In this document: piece by piece, positions 49,575 through 60,916 of the stretch | How the letters are laid out: each line of letters starts with the position of its first letter | Numbering within the stretch: the stretch's first letter is position 1 | Source of the DNA: Glossina fuscipes | Lineage: Eukaryota > Arthropoda > Insecta > Diptera > Glossinidae | Length of the DNA stretch: 64,000 nt | Assembly (NCBI RefSeq): GCF_014805625.2 | Contig: NW_023998415.1 | Span: 45,938,440 to 46,002,439, forward strand | Direction: 5' to 3' | Translations under genes and position numbers: made by a program | Notes under the pieces: model-generated | Databases searched by the model: none | The model's input: only the letters and a program-made list of their open reading frames with translations | Told to the model about the DNA's origin: nothing

Positions 49575-51649
49575 CTGGCCTCATAGGGAAGACTTCGGCA
49601 GTGAGAAGTCTAACAATAAAGAGACAGATAATTATATGAATAAATAGACACAGGCGGTACATAGATTAAGTGGATTAAAACAGAATCGATAATGCGAACT
49701 TTTGGATCGTCACAATATATGAACCGAAAACAATGTTGCGAACGTCCAATCCCAGAACTAATCTCAGGATAGCCGGATGGATGGTGTTCGAAATCAACCT
49801 TCAAAAGCGCACTCAAAAGTTTTTATTCAACTTTTTTTAACAATTACAAGTTCTCGCTCTTCGTCTTCTTCAGCAATTCAGCAATTCAGCACATCAAGAA
49901 CCGAAGATTCGCTATATTGTATAAAAAAGATTCAATGTGAAAATGAAATTCTTTGATAATAAATGCATTAATAAAGTTATTTAATAAATTTAATTTTTTT
50001 AGTTGAGCTATATATATATCTCTCTCTTTCTCTCTCTTTCTCTTTCTCTCTCTCTTTCTCTCTCTTTCTGTTAGTAGTTTTTTCAAATAGCAGCCGCAGC
50101 CAAAACATAGGATAATTGCTGTAGGAATTGGCCAACAAGGTTTTGATAAAAAAAAAAAAAAATTAAAGGTCAAACGAACGAAAGAATGTATTAACAGAAG
50201 ACTGTACACGGTAACGATATTGAGCGAATAAAGAGTTTAATGCTAATATACTTTCTACTGAATATATATATATATACATATATTGTGTTATTTTATTTCT
50301 AATGCATATACATATCTATGTAACATGTACATGCATGTACATGTGTTATGATAAAATTAATAGACCTTTGTCTATGCTCGGGTAATGGGTATAAAAATCA
50401 AATCAACACCTGATACATTAACAAAAATAGTTTAACAACTTGATAGCGATAAGATTATTAGTCATTTATTTTTTTTATTTATATTTTGGAAATTTTTTGC
50501 AATACTCAGGGCTAACATTAGCCCTGGAAATGCAAGAAATTATACAGTCATAATAAATGTACAAGTATAATAAAATCAAGTACACGAGTACCGAAATTGT
50601 ACTTAAAAGTCATAAAATATCAACCAAGATAACAATGTTATGAAATATACAATAAAGAAAAGCAAAAAAAAAAAAAAACAAAAAACAAAATAAATAAATA
50701 AAAATAAATAAAGAAAAAAGAAGAAAAAAAAAATTAAATATAAAATTAAAATTAAAAAATACTTTTGTTCGGTACTTATGCACCCAGAAATTGTGGCACT
50801 TTGCCCTTGTCTTGCACAAGTTTGCCGTATACGATCGCGACTGCAAATATAAAGAAATTTAAGTCATTTTGTAATTTATGGTGACAATTATGCAATTAAA
50901 TGTTGTAATCAATTTTTTCTTTTTCTTTTTCATTTTTTTTTTTTTTTTTTTTTTCTTCATACTTATGTATGCTTAGACTTATGGACTTTTTATTGCTAAG
51001 GTTGACAGTATAAATATTTTTTTTTTTTTTTTCTTTTTGCGCGGTTGACAAGTGTTACTTAAACATAAATATATGAAATTCTATTCATTGCGATAATTTT
51101 GTTTTGCAACATTTGCTGTATGCAGGTGTCATTAATTGTGTTTTTAAATGTTAGACAGACATAGAGAGATAAAAAAAAGAAAAAGAAAAATATAAAAATA
51201 TTAACTACGTTTTTTTCCTTTTCTTTGTATTTCTTTTTTTCCTTTTTTTGTTTATAATTATTAAATTTTTTTTAATATAACATTAAAAAATTTTTCCATT
51301 TTATTTTATTTTAATTAATTATTTTTTGTTTTTTTTTTTTTCTTTCAAAGAATTTCTAATAGAAGGCTGCTAACTGCTACACGAATACGTTAGAAAATGT
51401 TAAGAATTTTCATTAATAAGTCAATGATTGAAAATTTTGAATTAAATACTATATAATTAACTTCACATACGTTGCAGAGCTTGCCTTAGATTGAAATTAT
51501 TTTCTAGGCATTAAAGCAACGCAACTGCTCTGGTTTACACAACTGCCCTTAAATGAACTGACTTAAATGTGTGTGTGAAAGTTTCAGACCTACGTATGTG
51601 TGTGCTTATGGCATATATGTGCATATATTTGTTTTTCTGTCTGGAAATT
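49575..51649. other. Non-coding DNA
   Basis: This contains CTCTTT-rich DNA at 50021-50068, T-rich tracts at 50935-50954 and 51018-51032, and 'GGGTAATGGGTATAAAA' near 50380, which resembles the end of an INE-1-like repeat without a recognisable body. Open frames are short or low-complexity. Confidence 0.5.
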
Positions 51650-51830
51650 TTGAAAGTCTCAGTCTTGCACTGGAACTTGCACTTAATTGAAACCCCCTTA
51701 CATGTCCTGACGATAGTCACGGAACTACCGCTGGGTATAAGGTCGGAAAAACCGCCGTCTTGCATTTGTTGCAGTCCTTTGGCTACAGAAACAATGACCA
51801 CATCGTCAGCATATCCGATTACCTTAACGC
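51650..51830 (-). pseudogene. Non-LTR retrotransposon reverse transcriptase fragment
   Basis: On the minus strand the frame reads 'VIGYADDVVIVSVAKGLQQM'. It contains the YADD catalytic motif (codons at 51802-51813) followed by the hydrophobic strand usual in LINE reverse transcriptases. After about 20 unrelated residues, 'IVRTCKGVSIKCKFQCKTET' resembles the next conserved block (W C...GL.VNP.KTE). The frame opens into simple sequence after that. Only 60 residues remain of a domain of about 250, so it is a short broken insertion. Jockey, R1 or LOA clades are possible. Confidence 0.75.
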
Positions 51831-52479
51831 CTCTTCATGCCGGTAGCCTTAGTCATACAGTACGTTCCAAAAAACATATATACATTCGGGTATGCGTATG
51901 TGTGTGATTTTTTATGCGCGTGTATGCAGGCATGAGTGTGTATAAAAAAAAAAGAAAAATCATTTCATTCCATTTTTAAAACTATTTCATGCATTGCATT
52001 GATTCATTCATTTATCCTATCATCCCATTCGTTATGATTGATGTTTGCAGCTGCATTTGTGCAAATTGGAATGACGTCCAACTGTACAATATCGTTCGTA
52101 GCTATTTCATATTTATGCCATAGTGATGATCTTGTCGTGTCAGTCAACGGCAGTTTACCTCATCACAGTTGCTATGATCATTATTATTATGATGATCATC
52201 GTCGGCATCAGTTTAGAAGAGCTAAACTATTTGCTTTATTTATTCATCGATTCATTCACTCATTCGCTCGTTCATTCATTTTACTCAATACATCATCCAT
52301 TCACGCATCATTTATAGCATTTAGATAAGAATTTTAAAGTATTTAGCTGAACAAACAATAAAGCTTGATATTTATCTTATATGAGTTCTTCATCATCCAG
52401 ACCTTGTCATATCAAGTCGGTATCGTTCCACCGGCTCAGGATGATCACACTCCCGAGAACGTGTTGGGACGCGCAAGGT
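51831..52479. other. Spacer between two LINE fragments
   Basis: The spacer contains TG-rich DNA near 51886-51905 and CATT-type repeats near 52245-52290. The frame at 52038-52328 is stop-poor mainly because of the CATT repeats. I see nothing else. Confidence 0.5.
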
Positions 52480-53250
52480 TTCGAACCCGGGGTGGAATCA
52501 ACGAAATTGTAAAACTGAGGCTGGGATTTGTGGCCCGCGTTTTCAGAAGACAATACCAATGGGACATAGTCCCTCCATATTCCAACCAGGCGTCTACGCA
52601 ATCACCGCATGTGCATCTGAATGCTGTAGAAGGCAGTGTAGGGAAAAGCGAATCAACATATAATCTGACAGCCAAAGCACCTTACAGTTCCTAAGGGAGC
52701 GAATGGCAACATCCAGGCCTGTGTGGGAGTGCCTTTAAACACTGAATGAGGTCCTGATATCGTAATGGGCACAGAATAAAGCGGATTGCTGATGGAAGCA
52801 CTGTGCAGGACAACGGCAAGCGAAAAACTTCATAATAACTTCCGGTAGGGTACACAAACCATTGCAACTAAGAAGAAGCGACTTATGTTTAGTCTTTGGC
52901 TTCTACACGGATCCTAACTCTCTCGGGTATCATCTGAAAAACATGGTTATGTGTAATAGCGATTCATGCAGATTCTGCCAAGGGACGAGTGAAACGTCCT
53001 ATCATATTCTATGTGAATGTGAGGCCATTTGCAGAACCAGACATCAAGTATTGCGCGAGCATTTTACCACGTCGAACACAGTATGGTGCCTCGATCGAAA
53101 GAAGGTGGTGGCATTCATAAAAAAATCCTAAAACTGGAGGGCTTAGGGCACGGGCGTGCAAAATAGATTTTCCAAGTCGTGGCACGTCTTGTCCACGGTA
53201 TTGTCGTAATTGTAGGTCCGTCACCTGACTAATTAAATACATTTTCATCA
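52480..53250 (+). pseudogene. Non-LTR retrotransposon fragment: RNase H and C-terminal Cys/His motif
   Basis: Several frames together preserve a LINE RNase H domain. 'TEAGICGPRFQKTIPMGHSP' from about 52515 is the GSK.E.GAG..GP start. 'VYAITACASECCRRQCREKR' follows near 52590 where (Q)AEVYAI..C is expected, with the catalytic Glu apparently lost. 'SDSQSTLQFL' near 52662 carries the SDSQAAL Asp, then 'TSRPVWECL' and 'TLNEV'. The middle of RNase H, including the GH..I.GNE.AD block, is deleted. From 52793 an open frame reads 'WKHCAGQRQAKNF', then 'SDLCLVFGFYTD' and 'MCNSDSCRFCQGTSETSYH', ending 'LCECEAICRTR' near 53050. That is the C-terminal Cys-Cys-His-Cys-like motif of many insect LINEs. Frameshifts and a stop make it dead. 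No A-tail or target duplication was found. Confidence 0.82.
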
Positions 53251-54371
53251 GCGGCCACCACTGTAGAAAATGCTACGACTTGCATTAAATTTTAAATCGA
53301 TACATGTTCTAAGTTGTAATGCGCATTACAAGTCACTTAGTTTTTACGGGAAAATCAGTTCCATGTGCAAGCTTGAGCTATGGCCATCAATTATTAGCTA
53401 TCGATTCTTGCAATTTTAAACGACATTCAAGCAACGGACGGACAGTGGGGCCATCTGATGAATGCATGCGTGTATGCGGAAAGCCTTCGAAGCGTATTCT
53501 GTGGCGTTACTAACGCAAAGATAAATCGAGTACAACTGCAATTCCCCTTTTCGCGATGACGGATATGGCAAGAATATAAAAGAAATTAAGAAAAAAAAAA
53601 AAAAAGCACGAGATATATATCTTCTTGTATTTATTTACTTTATATTTTGTTTGTGTGTGGAATCGATGAATAGCTTTGCCAAGCCTTTGATCCATCTTCA
53701 TGGCTATTGAGACAAACAATAACATTACCCTAGATTTTGGAGAATCTACAAAAAGAGCGCCACTAAATTTAATTATCATTATTATTAGTTTGTTTTCCTT
53801 TTTTTGCTTTTAATAGAAAAAGAATTTTTTATGTAAATTTACTGAAAAACTATTTCATTAGGTTAATAATGTGCGCAAAATAAAGACATATTTTATTGGA
53901 TTATGTATGCGCATGCTGCAGTCAATATACGTTTACTTTATAGAGAACTCAAATAAAATTAAAAATGCCTTTTGATGTTGCAGGCAAGCCTGTAAATATT
54001 TAGTTGACCCACTGGAATAATTTACTATATAAAGCATTTGTTATAGTAGCATATATATGTGTATATATATAGATTAGAAAGGGAAAAAAAGTTTTGCGCG
54101 AGAAGTGGGGGGAGGGGGGCGCGGCAAAAAAAGACAGGAAATAATTAATTAAAAATTTGTTAAAGAAACTTTTATATTAAAATAATTTAAGCTCTTTAGT
54201 GTTCATAGGAATGAGAAAAAAACAAAAAAAAAAAAAAAAAAATCCCCAAAGCTCAAGCAAAAGTGCTATGAAAACTTTGTAGTCTCGAGATATATAGAGA
54301 ATAGCAGTCGATTGTACGATAAAATAAAGGTAAGCCTTTTAGTTCACAAAATTAAAATAAATTGCACGCAT
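53251..54371. other. Non-coding DNA
   Basis: This contains an A run near 53591-53605, a GC-rich G-rich island at 54106-54122 (GGGGGGAGGGGGGCGCGGC type), and AT-rich DNA around 53880-54010 that includes a CAGGCAAGCCTG palindrome near 53982. An 89-codon minus frame at 53510-53779 includes Phe repeats from an A run. No gene is seen. Confidence 0.5.
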
Positions 54372-54575
54372 ACATATATCGCGTGTAACGTCTTAGCTTG
54401 ATCATATAATAACATAACACTCAATAAGGTCGTAGGATAGTATATAGGGGAAAAGAAAATAAATTACAAGTATATATATACCCCGTGTAAAGTCTTAGCA
54501 AGATCACAAAATAACATATCACTCAATAAGTTTGTAGGATATTATATAAGAAAGGGTAAAATAAATCATATATCA
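54372..54575 (+). repeat. 102-bp tandem duplication, two units
   Basis: Units lie at about 54372-54473 and 54474-54575. Shared blocks in order are CGTGTAA.GTCTTAGC, AGATCA/TGATCA, ATAACATA.CACTCAATAAG, GTAGGATA.TATATA and AAATAAAT. The units have diverged by scattered substitutions. Confidence 0.85.
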
Positions 54576-54593
54576 TCCTATAAACTTATTGAG
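54522..54593. repeat. Inverted repeat next to the tandem duplication
   Basis: CTCAATAAGTTTGTAGGAT at 54522-54540 is answered by ATCCTATAAACTTATTGAG at 54575-54593, one mismatch in 19. The first arm is part of the second tandem unit and the second arm is an inverted partial copy, so three copies of this block exist within 180 bp. Confidence 0.85.
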
Positions 54594-55412
54594 CGAAGTC
54601 TTATAATAATTAAATTTTCACAACTGCTTGCTTCATTTCCTCACTTGTTTTGTACTACTTTGCTCTTGATAACTGAATGATGTACTTTTGCTTGATTTTC
54701 TTTCTTCGGATTTCCGTTGCAGTCCATCGCACAACAGCGAATTACACCAATAATACACAGCAGTATACATGCTTTGGAGTTTGCAATAATGCAACAATCA
54801 TTCGGTTTAAGGATTATGCTGCAGCGCAATCAAAAGCTTCAGTAGAGTGTAAAAAATGCACTTCATTACCAAAGAATTCAATTTCAATTTTGACTTATCT
54901 CAAACAACAATTTCAGTTCCGTTGTCCCTTCATCCACTATTCAAGGGATAATGGTTTAGTTTTTGCGTAACATTATTTGCAACAAGTTGGACTACTTGAG
55001 ACAATGTTAAAGCTAAAGTAAAATTTACTGAAGCTTTGTATTTGACTCGAGGGAACACAACTATGTAAACCTTCGGAGAATCATAAATGTGGTGCGCCTC
55101 ATAAACGGTGCCTGTCTGGTTTGAAACTCTTATTTATTATATGTGTTCAGCTACCCGGCAAGAAATTGTTTAGGGTTTATTATCTACAACCCGACCAAAG
55201 TGTTTTCTTCTAAAAGCCTAACTGGAGTATCGGAAGAGAGCTCTCTTTTCTGAGAAAAGAGAACATTTTCTTCTCCCACTCGGTGCTCTCTCGTGGAGGC
55301 CATCAAATTTACTCAAGTTTTTATGGCACTATCAAGTGTTAAAGGGCTGGGGCATAGCTTGATATGTGCTGCGCGATGACGTTCTTCGACGCATTATTTC
55401 CTCGAAAAATCG
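54594..55412. other. Region with an unrecognised 97-codon frame
   Basis: The plus frame at 54677-54970 starts MMYFCLIFFLRISVAVHRTT, which resembles a signal peptide. It continues with 'TCFGVCNNATIIRFKDYAAA' and 'ECKKCTSLPK', giving several Cys residues. A pyrimidine-rich stretch ending TTGCAG at 54722 could be a splice acceptor inside it. I recognise no family and list it only as a possible exon or relic. Confidence 0.2.
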
Positions 55413-55667
55413 CTAGTGTGTTGGACGGCCATCCGGATTGTGTAAAGGGTCCAAAGGTGAGCGTGGCTCCGGCTGGATAGCATCTAAAGTTGTATAATAT
55501 GGTGTAAGTTCAAAGGACAACAAATCACAAAAATGTGGGTATCCACCGGGATCAAATTGCTCAAAGTATGCTTGCTGCTGGTATGACGATGCACTTCCCA
55601 TCACACTACCGTGGGATGAATGCCTTCTTGCCTGGCTGCTGGGCATGGCTTTTCGGCGAATATCACG
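55413..55667 (-). CDS. Unrecognised coding-like frame, divergent partner 1
   Basis: The minus frame is open from just after a TGA near 55680, and its first ATG is at 55646. It reads 'MPSSQARRHSSHGSVMGSAS', 'YFEQFDPGGYPHFCDLLSFE', then a Pro/acidic tail 'IQPEPRSPLDPL' and a stop at 55413. Composition is balanced, Pro-rich and not repeat-derived. A CACAG splice-acceptor-like site lies just upstream of the frame. It could be a terminal exon, a short gene or a transposon piece. No domain is recognised. Confidence 0.3.
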   Translation of the reverse strand, partial: RDIRRKAMPSSQARRHSSHGSVMGSASSYQQQAYFEQFDPGGYPHFCDLLSFELTPYYTTLDAIQPEPRSPLDPLHNPDGRPTH

Positions 55668-55732
55668 GTGGCTGTGGTTAACTCAAAAGTTTCGTGTCGC
55701 TATTAAACAATGAGGTCGCTCGACGTTGACCA

Positions 55733-55999
55733 AACTGGCGAAAATCGGCGCACACCCATTTTCTCATTTGGGATTTTAGGTATAATAGGATGGATCACTT
55801 TCACACTTGGATATTGTCCCACTCCTTGGAGGTTTTGGCAATCGTTTATCGAATTAACTCCTATGCTATGGAGCGCGATGAGATTAGGCTTAAACTTTTA
55901 AAGGCAGCTGTCAGGTATATAAAGACAGAAGTTAAAATTAAACCTTCAGCTATTAGCGGAGCAATTAAAGGCATCACTGACTGTACCCGAACTCAATAA
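55733..55999 (+). CDS. Unrecognised coding-like frame, divergent partner 2
   Basis: The plus frame is open from just after a TGA near 55732, with its first ATG at 55790. It reads 'MDHFHTWILSHSLEVLAIVY', then 'ERDEIRLKLLKAAVRYIKTE', probably helical, and 'PSAISGAIKGITDCTRTQ', stopping at 55997-55999. The stop overlaps an AATAAA poly(A) signal (55995-56000) and another AATTTATT-rich stretch follows. It lies about 65 bp from the divergent minus-strand frame. I recognise no family. A terminal exon or compact element gene fits; chance is possible. Confidence 0.3.
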   Translation, partial: NWRKSAHTHFLIWDFRYNRMDHFHTWILSHSLEVLAIVYRINSYAMERDEIRLKLLKAAVRYIKTEVKIKPSAISGAIKGITDCTRTQ

Positions 56000-56000
56000 A
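55995..56000 (+). promoter_or_regulatory. Possible poly(A) signal AATAAA
   Basis: AATAAA overlaps the stop codon of the preceding plus-strand frame. In AT-rich DNA the hexamer is common, so it gains weight only from its position. Confidence 0.3.
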
Positions 56001-56864
56001 TAAAGAATTTATTTAAAAATAAGTTTATTTTTCTCGTCTTAAAGATTGACATCATCGCGTTTAAAGGACGTTGACCATTATTACTTGTTATATCGAATCA
56101 TTGAGGCGAAGGCCTCGGAAATCGAAACTGTAGAAATTTAAGTTTCACATGAATGAATGAAAAAGACAATAATGTCAGTTAGAGTCATATTAATAGTGAA
56201 TATATTGGCAAAAACTATCGCTACATAGCGGAGAAAAATGGCGCTTTCTCAATACCCGTCTTCAACGGGCGTTTTCGTCGATAGAGAATATTGTATATGA
56301 ACTTGGAATTCTCGCCTATTTTGTCATCTAAAAATTCCAGGACTTTTGATAGCTACGAGTTCTTATTGTGTCGGTGCTTTCGTGGCTATTCGGATTCGAA
56401 CGTTTTATAGATGATTTTCTGATACCCGAATAATTTTCTAATACGCTAAGCATGCGCTTAGATTTTCGTCTACAAGCGAATCACATAACTCTTTAGGCCG
56501 ATCGTTTACGTGTGGATTCACTTTACTTCACTTTAGATGGCGTAAAAGCTTTCTTACTTTTTACAATTTACATAAATGAAATTCTTTTTAATAACATTTC
56601 CGCTTATTGTTATTATTATCTTTTCTTGGATTAAATGTTTTTTTAATGTTTTTTTATTTATTTATTTTTTTTGCGCATATTTTTGTTCAGATACTTTCAA
56701 CAAGCAATTGCCGTTTGCATGTAATATTTGTAATCATGTCTGTCGTCTTTTACGAGTGTGTACATACTCGTAAAATGCATTTAAAGATCATGTGATCTGC
56801 ACGATAAGTTAGTTGTCTATCTTGTAAAACTTTACAATTACGTTTCATTGTTCGTTAGTTAGTC

Positions 56865-56901
<37 letters not shown>

Positions 56902-57564
56902 TTTAGTTGGTCGGGTTTTTCATTAAACATCTGCAGTTCAAGCACCTGCTTCAGAAGTCTATAGAAAGCAAACACATCGACGACATTCACTTTATAAATT
57001 GACGCAACCCACGCTTTAATGTGCGAACAAATTGTTATTTGCATGCAAGTTGCTTGAGATGACTTCGTGTACTTAACTAATAATTTTTAATGATTTATAA
57101 TATGAGCATGTGAATATGAATATGAATGTGAATGTGAATCTGTATGATGCATTTTTCCATATTTAGGCTTTGCATCAATCTTTGCACGTCATCGCTCTTT
57201 AAAAGAAATAAAAGTCTTTTAAATAATTTTTTTTTTTTTATTTGTGTGTCAAGTTAATAACTATTGTACCATAGACATAATTCATTGACTTGCGTATACG
57301 TGAGATTAATTCGTAATTAATTTCAGATTTATGTTTTGAAAAACTTGCTTGATTTCCAAAGACGGACAAACAAACCTGTAATTGCAATGATTTTCTCTAT
57401 TAAAAGGAGACAGAATGCGTGCTATTGCTGCGGATATTATAAATTTTCTTTTCTCACACACAGTCGATAAAACAAACGAAAACAAGTAAAAAATATTATA
57501 GTTAAGCAAGGTAGGCCCTTAAATAGTCTACCTACCATTGCACAATGCAATTCTTCGTTTTCTT

Positions 57565-57602
<38 letters not shown>

Positions 57603-57997
57603 AAAATTTTTATTTTTTTTTTTACGTTGTAAAGGTATGCATACTTCCCACGGGAAGTCGGCCCAAAATTAATTATTTTATATTACATTATTCTTTATTA
57701 TTGTGGTACTGAGATCTAAGCTTTCGTTACTGTGAAAGTACTTGCTTTTCATCAGCAAGTTTGTATGGGGTGCGACCTGGTTGTTTACGCCCAGCTTGAT
57801 AATATATTCTCATAATAATTGGATTATCGTAGCGAATGAAAGGATTGCAATAAATTCGTCAGGTCAGCGATTTTTGCAGAGAAGCTTCGAAAATTGCCCA
57901 TTCATCACGTATAAGGGGTTTTTGTGCGATAAGGTTCCAGTGTATCTTAAAAGTTGCCAGCTGTAGATTGAGCATAATTGCCTAAGAGATATTCATC
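56001..57997. other. Non-coding DNA with GTTA and poly-A repeats
   Basis: This has a (GTTA)n/(TAGT)n tract at 56852-56908, TGAATA/TGAATG hexamers near 57109-57140 and an A31 run at 57570-57600 followed by a T-rich tract. Short frames have no recognisable domain. No gene is seen. Confidence 0.55.
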
Positions 57998-58040
57998 GGC
58001 AAGCGTAGCTAGAGGGGTAAGAATCTCGGGTCGAAATCTC
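57998..58040 (+). repeat. tRNA-like relic
   Basis: 'GCGTAGCTAGAGGGGTAAG' near 58003 resembles an A box and 'CGGGTCGAAATCTCAC' near 58027 a B box. They are too close for a tRNA, so the anticodon arm is missing. The B-box side (GTCGAAATCTCA) resembles that of the minus-strand element at 19972, which suggests a shared SINE family. Confidence 0.4.
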
Positions 58041-58218
58041 ACTTCAGTAAGGAATACTTTGGTCGTGGCTACAGTGAATGCTTAGTCGGCAGACTATCGA
58101 TTAGACACAAGACTGCGGCCACCAGTTTATCTCTTTCCTTTTCTGCATTTCCTTCTGACGGAAGAGGCAAACGGACACGGAGGCTTCAATTTCTTCAAAA
58201 GTTTTTTCTAAACTAAAC

Positions 58219-58310
58219 GATACAATAAAACGTGTGTTTGGCTTAAGTCTTTCTGTGTGTCACATACATCCGCGTACAAATTTAATACACCCAACGCAAG
58301 GATATACAGA
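58219..58310 (-). repeat. INE-1/DINE-1-like repeat, short diverged fragment
   Basis: On the minus strand, 'GTGTATTAAATTTGTACGCGG' (in parts), 'ATGTATGTGTGACACACAG', 'AAAGACTTAAGCCAAACAC' and 'GTTTTATTGTATCG' follow the first 110 bp of the copy at 38277. It is more diverged than the other copies. Confidence 0.65.
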
Positions 58311-60880
58311 TCAATTCAGCATCATTCTCGAAATTTCGGCCAATCTGGGCAAATCTATTTAGTCCATATTTTATAGATTATTGATAAAATTCCATTTACT
58401 CTTAGTTCTTTTCAATTATGGAACTCCTCCCTCCCTGTGATTTCGCGTTAACTCAAGAAGTATTCCAAAGAATGCTTTCGTAATTGTTTCATCTGAATAG
58501 TTACGGATGGACAAGCGTGAATAAATCGATTTCGAATCTTTTATAAATTAAGAATAAATCGTTTAAGAGCAATTTCTGTTCTCGCTTATGACAAAACCCT
58601 GTGGTGTGGAGTATAAGAAATAAATATGGATTTGCATCTATATGTCTATTAGTATATGTAGTAAAAACAACCTACAAAACTCTTTATGGTTATTATCAAA
58701 AAAAAAACAACAAAAAAAAAGAATCAATTGTCGAGAATTGTGTTATAACAATTAGCAGAAAAAAGACGACGAAATCGAGCGAACGTCAGTTATATTAAAT
58801 GCGCATTTGAATGCAAGCACAGACATGTATTTAGGAATTTGATTGACGATGAGAAAAATCAATATTTATGTCGATTCTTTTAAACATGGACTGTATAGTA
58901 TAAAATGTCAAAAAAAAAAAAACATTTTCAAATAATTAAGAAAAAAATGTTTTTGTTTTTTCCTTTTTTTCTTTTTTTTTTTGTTTAATTTCCTTGACCA
59001 TTTAACACAATTTTTATAAAAAGCAGATGCCAAGTTGTGCTTATCTATCATTCAAAGGAAAATCTTAAATAAATATTTACTCTTAAGAATATCAGTGCAC
59101 CTAAGTGGTATGTTTTATGTTTATTGCAAGGAATTTTAATGATGCTAACAAATCATCATCTAACCAAAAAAAAAAAAAAAACTGAATCATTCATTATTCA
59201 TAACCTTAAGGGCCTGAAATTACTCAAAATTAATGCTTTTGCCTTTGCTTCGAAAAAATTATGATTTTCATTATGCTGTTATGTTTATGTTTATCTTTCT
59301 CTCTCTCTCTCTCTCTGGATATATATATCTGCCTGTTTAATAGCTTGCCCTAATTGACAAAAAATATATTAATTTCGTATTGGCGCTTGTTGCTTTCAAT
59401 AAACACTACTGATCACTTTTTCAACTAACATGAATATCAACAATCCATTGAGTTGTTTGCTTGGCATGTTAAACTCAACAAGTGAGCCTATCTACTCTAT
59501 GCTACAACAACAAACGATTTATTAAAAATTTCTCAATTGAAGACAAATGTCCCGCTCAAGCATTGGATTTCGCAAGCAGATAATTGCGTATGAATTCCTC
59601 CAAGGACGGAATATTTGAAATCCTTTTATTTACATTATTTTTATCTTTTTTTTTTTTTTAGGTTATGTCGCGACATATCTTTCTCTGTTTCCTTCGAAAT
59701 TGCAACCTGCAACTTTTCAAAGTCTGCCTTTGAATTATGAAACGGTATACAATGTATTTGAAAATATGCAAATTTTTTTTTTTTTTTTTTTCATTATCAA
59801 AATTCCTCGTAGAAGCAGTAAAACCTATCAAATAAGATGACAATTTTATTAATAAAATCATATCACTAATCTATGTAATTAATGTCAGCCTATCGAAGAC
59901 TTCGAGTATGAGTTTTAATTATTTTAAAAAGTATGGACTTTAAGTCTCTTAACAGGGTCCAGCCTTCGCTGAATGCTTTTCTTTTGTAATCGGATCGAAT
60001 TGAAAGAACTATATGTCTCTAATCATTCTAGGATTAAGCCGTTGCAAGATTCGTTAAGCAGGGACATATTCAGTGGAAAACTGTATAATATCTGCAGTTA
60101 AAAGTACTAGTTGCCTACGCTTTTTGAAATTGAAACCTTTGGAGTAATTTTTGCATCCTATTATCTTTTCTATATCATTGTTTATAAGATATAATAAATA
60201 ATTTTGTATATTTTCTTCTATTCCTAAGTAATTCAAGTGAAGATAAATTTAGAAACGCAAAAGGCAAACTTGTACAAAATCTGAAATTAATCCGTTCAGA
60301 TTGCATTAGTATAGAGTGTAAATTGTTTATACTTGGCCGGCGGTTTACAGCTTGTGACTTGTCTTAAGTTACTTCCGTACTTCATTAGTAGTATTGGCAT
60401 CAACAGCATCATCAATATTTTTGCGGACCACCAACATATCAAGGCGTCACACACGTTGTTTAAAACACGATCAATGAGATGCGGCTGCCGCTGCTGCTGG
60501 TGCTGCTGCTAGCGATGATGATCATGATGATGAGATTTTAAAAAACTTCAGCACAATTTATAAGAAATTCTTTTTTTTTTTTTTTTTTTTTATAGTAAAG
60601 TAAATAAATAAGCTAAAGTTTCAATTTAAATAATATTAAAGACGAGGAAGGCGAAGGACAGGAATCCATGCAAAATAGTTTGCAACTTTTTAAGCAAATG
60701 TCAAAGTCATATGCTAAGTATATTGCAAGATATTGAGTTGAATTTTTGATTTTCCAACTAAACGTTTTCAATATTGAATGATAGCTACGGGGATCGGCAA
60801 AGAAAGAGCATTGATGACAAACGAGACTTGAGAGATTTGCTTGCTTTTCTTTCAAATATGATATGTACGTACATGGACAA

Positions 60881-60916
<36 letters not shown>

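Noticed and set aside
52478..52495. Reverse B-box-like TTTCGAACCCGGGG
   Set aside because: It lies in the LINE fragment with no A box at the right distance on the minus strand.
52407..52675. Minus-strand open frames of 64 and 76 codons
   Set aside because: They are shadows of the plus-strand LINE RNase H remnant.
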